Of a stretch of DNA of 64,000 bases, positions 57,501-64,000 are shown in pieces (positions within the stretch are counted from its first letter, which is position 1; the number at the start of each line of letters is the position of its first letter). The position numbers and the translations under genes were made by a program. Under the pieces are notes generated by a model. That model made no database searches. It was given only the letters and a program-made list of their open reading frames with translations, and was not told the origin of the DNA. The DNA is from Marasmius tenuissimus (taxonomy: Eukaryota > Basidiomycota > Agaricomycetes > Agaricales > Marasmiaceae): assembly GCA_029532415.1 (NCBI GenBank), contig JAQOTA010000060.1:1922001-1986000 (forward strand), given 5' to 3'.

Positions 57501-57569
57501 AAACCCGAAATTCCGAAAAAATGCGAGATTAGATTACATAAACCCCCCCTGATAACTTTTTTTCTGTGA
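54538..57569 (+). CDS. NIP1: Translation initiation factor eIF3 subunit c, tail out of frame
   Basis: Core scaffold of eIF3, binding eIF1/eIF5, cytoplasmic. ATG 54538: [20 protein letters not shown], with acidic Ser runs, then [132 protein letters not shown], a PCI domain ([39 protein letters not shown]) and [18 protein letters not shown] with [11 protein letters not shown]. The normal RG-rich end ([18 protein letters not shown]) exists only in another frame, ending at 57436. In the annotated frame the end is unlike any eIF3c and runs to 57569, 31 bases before the next ATG. See findings; either one base is missing or the true CDS ends at 57436 by a frameshift. Confidence 0.95.
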
Positions 57570-57599
57570 GAGTTCGAGTCAGGGAAGGCCTTGGAAATT

Positions 57600-58797
57600 A
57601 TGGCCAGTCTTCTCCTCCGCTGTCGGGGTGCCCCAGGGATTGTCCCCCGCCGTTTGTTTTCGACTGGCTCTGCTGTCAGATTCTCAGAACAGAACCAAAA
57701 ACCTCCTCAGCCACCAAAAGACGTCGATGATTCCACCTCAGCTTTGGAATACAAGAGACTCCAGAGGACACATCCTCCCCCTCTTCCCTCTATGGACCTT
57801 CCCCGCAACAGAACGGCTGAAGAGGCAGTAACAAACATTCTTTACAATACCCCACCACCCAGCTTACAGCCATTCAAAAAGTCAGTTACAACTTATTCCC
57901 CTGTCCATCCCTCATACTAACTTGTGCACAGACACATTCTCAACTGTCTCGTGCAGAATGAGCCCGGTGTGCTATCTCGCGTCTCTGGAATTCTCGCCGG
58001 AAGAGGCTTCAACATCGACTCTCTCGTCGTGTGCCGTACCGAGATTCGCGACCTCTCCCGGATGTGTATCGTGTTGAACGGACAGGAAGGTGTCGTAGAG
58101 CAAGCACGAAGGCAGTTGGAAGATTTGGTACGAAAAAGGAAACTCGTTCTACATTTTTGACACATTGTTGATTTCCTTTTTTTTTCTTTTTCAGGTCCCT
58201 GTTTGGGCTGTTTTGGACTACACAGACACACGTACCATCACGCGTGAGCTTTTACTCGTCAAAGTGTCCATCCTAGGCCCCGAGTACCTCGAAGAACAGC
58301 TCCTCGGTGGTCCCTCCCACGAACCGCGCCGGGAATCATCTCAGGACAAGTTGGAACGCGAAGCACAGCTCGCTCATCAGTTTGAGAAGAGTGCTCATCC
58401 TGAGCAGCTCTCCGCTGAAGCACACATGATTCCCCGGAGTTTGACCCCGTCCGAGGCACTACGGTTGAAGCACCAACATCTTCAGTCTATCAACACCCTG
58501 GCCTCGCAATTTGGTGCTAAAATCGTTGATGTCAGTGAAAACAGTGTTATCGTTGAGCTCACTGCCAAGACGACAAGGGTGGAGGCCTTCCTTGGCTTGG
58601 TGAAGCCTTTCGGTATCTTAGAATCTGCACGAACAGGTCGGTCTATCATTTTTCTACACACATCTCACTTGTTATTGACAAGACGTTTACAAGGTCTCAT
58701 GTCCATGCCTCGTACGCCTATCAGCGGATCTGTGGAGGAGGAGCTCGTAGAAGACCTCACTGGTCCTGTCGATGCTAGTCTGCTTCCCCCTGGTTAA
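57600..58797 (+). CDS. ILV6: Acetolactate synthase regulatory (small) subunit
   Basis: Regulatory subunit of the mitochondrial branched-chain amino acid enzyme; the ACT domain gives valine feedback. Exons 57600-57880, 57932-58127, 58195-58636 and 58694-58797 join in phase. The start MASLLLRCRGAPGIVPRRLF is a presequence. The ACT domain is HILNCLVQNEPGVLSRVSGI then LAGRGFNIDSLVV and EIRDLSRMCIVLNGQ; then VPVWAVLDYTDTRTITREL, LLVKVSILGPEYLEE and LTPSEALRLKHQHLQSINTL, FGAKIVDVSENSVIVELTAK, TRVEAFLGLVKPFGILESAR, TGLMSMPRTPI at the C-terminus. The second half is the ILV6 C-terminal ALS_ss_C domain. The ATG at 57600 follows an in-frame TTG that is ignored. Confidence 0.96.
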
Positions 58798-59040
58798 GGG
58801 CTGTATAATCTTTCTGTATTCTAAAAGACGTCGTTAATCCGTGAACAAACGATTCAAAGCCTGGAGGAAATTAAACATTGTGAGCAACTACAATAATATA
58901 TATGACTATGTACTTGTACTCGTACCCAAAACTCCTTAACCCGAAACTAAACGTGAACAATTGCGGGGCAAAGTACAGATGAATAACAAGAACCCAATGT
59001 TGAAAAAAAGAATACAGAAGGAAATAATGTCCAGAAATTG
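58798..59040. other. Convergent gap ILV6 / PDK1
   Basis: 243 bases, AT-rich; no gene. Confidence 0.3.
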
Positions 59041-61673
59041 CTATCTGTCTTGGACAGGCGAGTCCGAATCTCTGCTCGAAAGTGCAGCGTTCAGCTCTTC
59101 CATCCACTTCCCTACTTCCTGCGCGCTGTGTGCAGCGTAATAGTAATTTTTCAGCGTCTTGAAATGGAAAGACGACTATCAGAGATGGATTTGGCAGGGA
59201 CGAGAAAAAACCACATACCGATAACACAACAAACTCCCGCTCTCCCTTGACCTCCACACTACTCACCAAAGCACGACCGTCCTTCTCCTTGTCCTTCCCG
59301 TTCCCATTACTAATGACATCTCTATCAGGATGAAGCCACAGCTCGGACTTGATCGTGATATCCCCAGGAGTCTTCTCGCGAACCTTGACACAAATCAACC
59401 GCCGATTCGTCAACACCAACTCCCTCGTTTTCGGCTTCATCTGCGCACTCGCTATGGGAAGCAGTCTGCTGGCTCGCCGACGCATCGAACGGGCTTCCAA
59501 AGAAGAACGGTGGAGAATCTTCTCATCTGGAAATAGCCCAAGGAGGGAATGTCTGGGTATAGATGGAAATGAATCATCAGACCCAGAACACGAGCAGAAA
59601 AAAAAGAACAACTGACAACTCGATCTTCGGCCCATTCCCTTGTATAGGAGTCATAGCCTTGCTTCTCCCTCTTTCATGTTCGGTGATTAACGATTCGTGT
59701 GGTAGTCGACTCGTTGGTCGTTTCAACGCATGCATCGCTTCAGTCACCTCTGCCACCCCGTGAGATTCGAGTCGAGGACTCTGAGACGAAGGTGGGGTTT
59801 CTGAGATGGGCGAGTCCTCAGTTGGACTATGAGAACTTTGCGAGCTGACAACAGTAGATCCATCCGGTAACGTCGCCTCGACCGACCTCACCTCTCCAAA
59901 CGGTCCAATGGCGAGATCCACAGGTGAGGTTTGATGTCCTTGGAACGCAGGCGATCGAACGATAATCTGCTCCGCGCCTCCATCCGAAGGGGGGACCCAC
60001 TCTATCCCATCGTCGCTGGAAGAATGATCGCCATCTTGAAGCATAGCGTCCCATGTAGCGCCGACATCTTCCCAGTTATGGTCCGTGCCTTGAGCAAGTG
60101 GGTGTTGACGTCTCACAAGACCTGCATCCAGGGGCGGCGCAGGAAGCGTCCATAGATTTTCCCAGTCAATGCTTGATAAGAATGAATGGGAACGAAGACC
60201 GGACACGTCGTTTTCTTCCCCTTTCTCACCCGAGCCGAGTCGTTTGCTGGGGTCCCGAACCTAGGGGGGGAACGTCCTCCGAGGATCAGAGGGGGAGCAG
60301 GTGATGGTTTTGGGAGAGGGGGGAGGCGCTTACAAGCAGCTTCTGTACTAGGTCCTTTGCCTGTTCATCGAAGGATTCCGGGAAAGAGTAGTCCATTTGT
60401 TTGACCTTTTGTAAGGTTAGGTATTCTGATAATCCCGAGAAGGCGAAGCGCCCAGCGATCATCTGGTACAGGATGCAACCGAGAGCCCACCAGTCGGAGC
60501 TGAGAAAGGGGTAAGTATGTGGGTTAATATACCCAGCGTCCCGAGCGGCTGGGAGCACACACTGACCTTCGACTGGTCTCATTGGCTTCTAACAGTTCTG
60601 GGGCGACATATTGAGCTGTGCCAACGAAGCGCTCGGCTTCCACTGCGATCAACAGGGTAGATTAGTCAACGGTAGGGATTAACGAACGAGAATGGGTTGC
60701 TTGCCACTGTCGTCTAGAATCTTCGCAGTTCCAAAGTCAGCTAACTTGAGGCGCCATGCATCGTCCAATAATAGATTCTCCGGCTTCACGTCTCTAAGAA
60801 AGCCGGAGGGTGTCAGCGCATGTAGATATAGTATAAAGCTGAGGTGAACACCCCCACCTGTGAATCACGCCTTTATCGTGCACGAAAGCCAATGCGTCGA
60901 TCAGCTGAGCAGTGTAGTACTCCGCACACTGCGTTGACAGTGACCCGAGTCGTGAAATTAAGGACTGCATTTCGCCATTCGTCGCAAGGTCCAGAACGAA
61001 GTCTAGAAACTGGGATGAGCCCACACGAGGTTGAGGAGAGGAAGGAAGGGCTACTCACATAGACTCATATTGTCTTGAAAAGCATAACGCATCCGTATGA
61101 CCCCAGGATGACCCGATCCCAACTTGACGAGTGCTGCCTTTTCCACTCTAGCTACCGACACCTTGTTTTTGCGTCTCAAATGATCCTTGTCCATCACTTT
61201 CAAAGCAACCTTCTGGCCCGACTGGATGTGCGTTGCACTAAGAACCTAAACATGGCGAGTGAAAAAGGTAAGAAAAGACAAGGTGAGTGATAATAATAAA
61301 CCTCACTGTTGAGTATGAGCCTTCTCCAATAGTTTCTCCGATTCTAAAGTCATCGATGGTTGGTATGGACCCTCCACCTCGCGACTTTGACCGCGTTTTA
61401 GACGGTGCACGGCTCTTGGGTGCGTCATTTGCAATTGACAGTTCCTTCGGGATATATGCAGGAGGTCTGGAAGGGCTTCTGGATTGAGGAGATGTGAAAG
61501 TACGATTCGGTCGTCGAGGAGGTGTAGTGAGGTATTCGCGATTGGCATCGCTTGCAGAGTCGGAACTGGAGGTCGAAATGACAGAGGCATTCCGGCTCAG
61601 GGCAGCCAGAGTATTGATGGAAGCATCTGGAGAAGGATTTGGAGAAGGATTCGTAACGTCGACCTTCAGCATC
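59041..61673 (-). CDS. PDK1-type AGC protein kinase with PH domain
   Basis: Master AGC kinase kinase, yeast Pkh1/2-like. Exons join: Ser/Pro leader ([20 protein letters not shown]), [18 protein letters not shown] (glycine loop), [20 protein letters not shown] (ATP Lys), [35 protein letters not shown] (HRD catalytic loop, split by an intron), [16 protein letters not shown] (DFG), [19 protein letters not shown] (activation segment APE), [37 protein letters not shown] long Ser/Pro linker leads to a C-terminal PH domain: [54 protein letters not shown]. The start may be upstream: the same frame is open to an acceptor at about 61738, so extra N-terminal residues are possible. Confidence 0.93.
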
Positions 61674-62140
61674 CAGTTCCAAAGCCGGGCAGTTGACGGA
61701 GGTTGTATAGATTTCGTCACGACCCGCCTGCATAGCTGTGACTAAAAATCATTTCAAATTGAAATTGCTCACAGGCCACGCCTTTTGTTCACGTTGTATG
61801 ATGTGTTTTATAGTAGATCCTAATGGTACAAGTACTGAGATAGTCGTTACGCATGCGATAATGATATGGATAACAAGTCGGAGAAAGAGTTACTAACAGT
61901 TCGAGTAGTTTTCAAAGGCGATTAACGATAGCAAAAGCACGACGACAGAACCGACAACAAGGGGAGGCTGAGGAGTAGGGGGAGCGGATTGGGTGGTGGG
62001 TACGGAACGAAAAGAAGGGAAAGCAGAGCGGGACAATAGTACACGGATGAAAGCAAATAAGACGACAGCGAAGAGCAAGCAGAGACAACGTGAAAAAAAA
62101 AGAAACAAAAAAGCAAAAAACCTCATGATGAATATCTATT
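61674..62140. other. 5' region of PDK1 and 3' flank of the HMG-box gene
   Basis: May contain a non-coding first exon or intron of the PDK1 gene (acceptor TCACAG at about 61737). Poly-A stretches on the plus strand, 62094-62120. No other gene. Confidence 0.4.
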
Positions 62141-63620
62141 TCAATTCGCTCGGACCTTCCAAGGCTGAATAGTGACTTCTCCAAACGATTGGGGAGGTCT
62201 CCAGGTTCCACCTGCTCTCCGTTGGTTTGTATACATGGGTGGTGCGTAACTTGATCCAGTGGATGATGAAGCATCGGAAGAATGATCTGAAGCAGGTGGT
62301 GATGGGATATGTGCAGGGGGTGGTGGAGGCGGAGGAACTGGTTGCTGTTGAGAGGCAGTCCCATCCAGGTCAACAAATTGATTGAGGTTATCTTCAAATT
62401 CTCCGGAATAGGATGACTGCGGGTTTGAGGGAAGACGACCATCATTGAAGGTGCTTCCAGCTGCAGTTGGATCAGATGGAGCGAAGTTGTTATCGCTGGG
62501 GAGATACTCTGCTAGCACATCGGCCCATTCGGCATAAGAGAACATGCTTAGGTCCATGCCCATATCCATATTCCCAAGTTGAATATCGAGGGGAGCCCCC
62601 CCGCTCAACATATCGGGGTCGATGTTGTCGAGGTGAAATATGGATGGGTTGCCAGAGCTGTTAATGATGGCTTGCAGGTTCTGATCAAACTCAGTTTCGC
62701 CATCGGCGGACCAAGAAGCTTGAGGTGGAACGGGAACATCGAGGCGTAAGAAGTTGGGCTGTGTATGGACGAGTTAGCGGTGAAGCGAGAACTTGTAGAA
62801 CCGGACACTTTACCTCCAGTGCAGGCGGTGCAGGACTTTCCTGCCAAGGAACGTGATCAGGGTTGTTCCATGTCGCGTCCAGTTCAGACAGAGCAGGAGT
62901 CCACGGAGTGCTGGGAGCAGGTGACGCGATGGAGTGAGCGAATGCTTCGTGCGAAATGTTCGTGGCAGAGAGATCGAGAGGAGGAGGTTGGAGAAGCAAT
63001 GCCTGCTGGCTATCTCCACCGTATGTTGTGGTGTCGCTGGGTGAGTCTGCTGCGCAGAGAGGGGGAGAGGGGCCGAACATTTCGACGGCTGCGGGGTTCT
63101 GAGGCGATTGGGAAAGGGAAGTTTGAGGGAATAAGGGCGTAGAATGAATCGATTGAGAGTGCTGAATAGGTGTAGATGATGAAGGAAGATTGAGAGGGGC
63201 ACCAGAGGCAGGGAGAGACGCGGGGTGGGGAGCAGGAGATGCAGTGGCGGACTGAAGTCGTGAGCTGGAAGCTGCTGCCTCGTTGCGCTGTCTATAGCGT
63301 TCTTCCTTGTCTTTCTGCTTCTTCAACTGTTTCTGGCGTTCCTTCTCCTCCTTCTTCATGGGCTGAAATCGATAGTCGGGATAGAGTAAACTGTGTTCGT
63401 GTTTTTTGGCTTCTGCACGTCGCTCATATTCTGCTTTACGCTGGGGATCAAGAGTATTCCATAAATGTGAAATCTCTTTGGAAATCTGCGCTTGCGTTCT
63501 GCGAGGTAGCTCTGGATGAAGTTCCTCGTCGTGAGCAATCGCACGAGCGACATCTGAACGGAAAAGTATCCACGCGTTCGGTGGACGCTTGACCTTCCCG
63601 TTAGAACGCTCTGCAGGCAT
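62141..63620 (-). CDS. HMG-box transcription factor (MATA-HMG type)
   Basis: Two exons (62814-63620 and 62141-62758, one 55-nt intron) give about 474 residues. The N-terminal MATA_HMG-type box is at residues 10-85: KVKRPPNAWILFRSDVARAI, PRRTQAQISKEISHLWNTLD, PQRKAEYERRAEAKKHEHSL, LYPDYRFQP. Such HMG proteins bind bent DNA and include mating and developmental regulators of basidiomycetes (Prf1-like, and similar). A charged KKEEKERQKQLKKQKDKEE run follows, then Ser/Pro-rich likely activation regions with short poly-Pro (VPPPPPPPAHIP) and acidic stretches (DNIDPDMLSG, FVDLDG). Not near a mating-type locus in this window, so mating role is not claimed. Confidence 0.9.
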
Positions 63621-64000
63621 AGCGTTAAAGAACGAAGAAAGGGAGCGGGAAGAAGAGAAGGGAAAAATGAACGACGATGGTCGTGGTCGAAGAGAACGTT
63701 GGTGAATTGGCTGTGGACCGCGAACGAAAATGTTGATGGCTGGTCCAACAAGCTCCCACGGTGCTTGTCAATTTCCCGCGCGTGACTATTGCTGCCAAAA
63801 AAGGTAGTGCGGGTAGTAATTATGTCAGCAGAATAGGAACTCGTGTAGCGATGATCTGCGAGGCACGCCGGCGAGGGCGAAGTCGACGAAGGTAAGGGGA
63901 AAGTTTCTTTGGGTCCAAGAACGGACCTTGTCAGCCTTTTCAAAGTTGGATGTATCAGCTTGAACCTACAGCTCGAACATTTGCCGGGGTCTAAGCTGCT
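63621..64000. other. Upstream region of the HMG-box gene
   Basis: 380 bases of promoter; minus-strand frames here lack domains. Window ends. Confidence 0.4.

Noticed and set aside
1..64000. CRISPR arrays, bacterial operons and phage genes
   Set aside because: None seen; the genes are intron-rich and eukaryotic.

Overview
The window looks like nuclear DNA of a filamentous basidiomycete, most likely an Agaricomycete. Nearly all genes are cut by many short introns of about 45-60 nt, there are no operons or ribosome-binding sites, both strands carry genes, and several proteins belong to families typical of mushrooms (a DUF6533-type membrane protein, a second multi-pass membrane protein, a CBM5/12-like plus DM9 protein, a Zn(II)2Cys6 factor). 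I assigned genes by joining exons across GT-AG (and three GC-AG) introns and checking that the joined frames give recognisable domains. No database search was possible, so names rest on family knowledge.

Layout, left to right. 1-2073: 3'-truncated sugar/polyol MFS transporter (-). 3943-8628: a small conserved CxxC protein (-), an Apq12-like membrane protein (+), mitochondrial pyruvate carrier (-) and a CBM12/DM9 protein (+). 8884-13712: the RDH54/RAD54B recombination ATPase (+), followed by a degenerate tandem repeat of about 140 bp (13971-14610). 14614-17332: YtcJ-type amidohydrolase (-), divergent from the HRD1 ubiquitin ligase (17769-20444, +). 20535-25358: AIM41/YqeY-like (-), queuosine salvage protein (+), OM14-like protein (-) and pyroglutamyl peptidase (-). 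26576-29398: NAD kinase (+), then a small unknown protein and a DUF6533-type membrane protein (30138-32096). ATG5 (-) and acetoacetyl-CoA synthetase (+) are divergent around 33.7 kb. A multi-pass membrane protein, DBF4 and a double Zn2Cys6 protein lie on + between 37.9 and 44.0 kb, then LETM1 (-). APS kinase, COG5, a DUF3759-like protein, eIF3c and ILV6 fill 47.3-58.8 kb. PDK1 kinase and an HMG-box factor (both -) close the window.

The content is mostly conserved housekeeping: mitochondrial transport (MPC2, LETM1, OM14-like, AIM41), ER/Golgi quality control and traffic (HRD1, COG5), DNA replication and repair (DBF4, RDH54), translation (eIF3c), primary metabolism (NAD kinase, APS kinase, ILV6, acetoacetyl-CoA synthetase) and signalling (PDK1). 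There is no biosynthetic cluster, phage, CRISPR array or clear intact transposon. The most notable items are a protein combining two Zn2Cys6 fingers with an integrase-like HHCC module, an apparent one-base deletion that moves the eIF3c tail out of frame, three well-supported GC-AG introns (two in HRD1), a minisatellite-like array, and a CBM-plus-DM9 fusion without a signal peptide.
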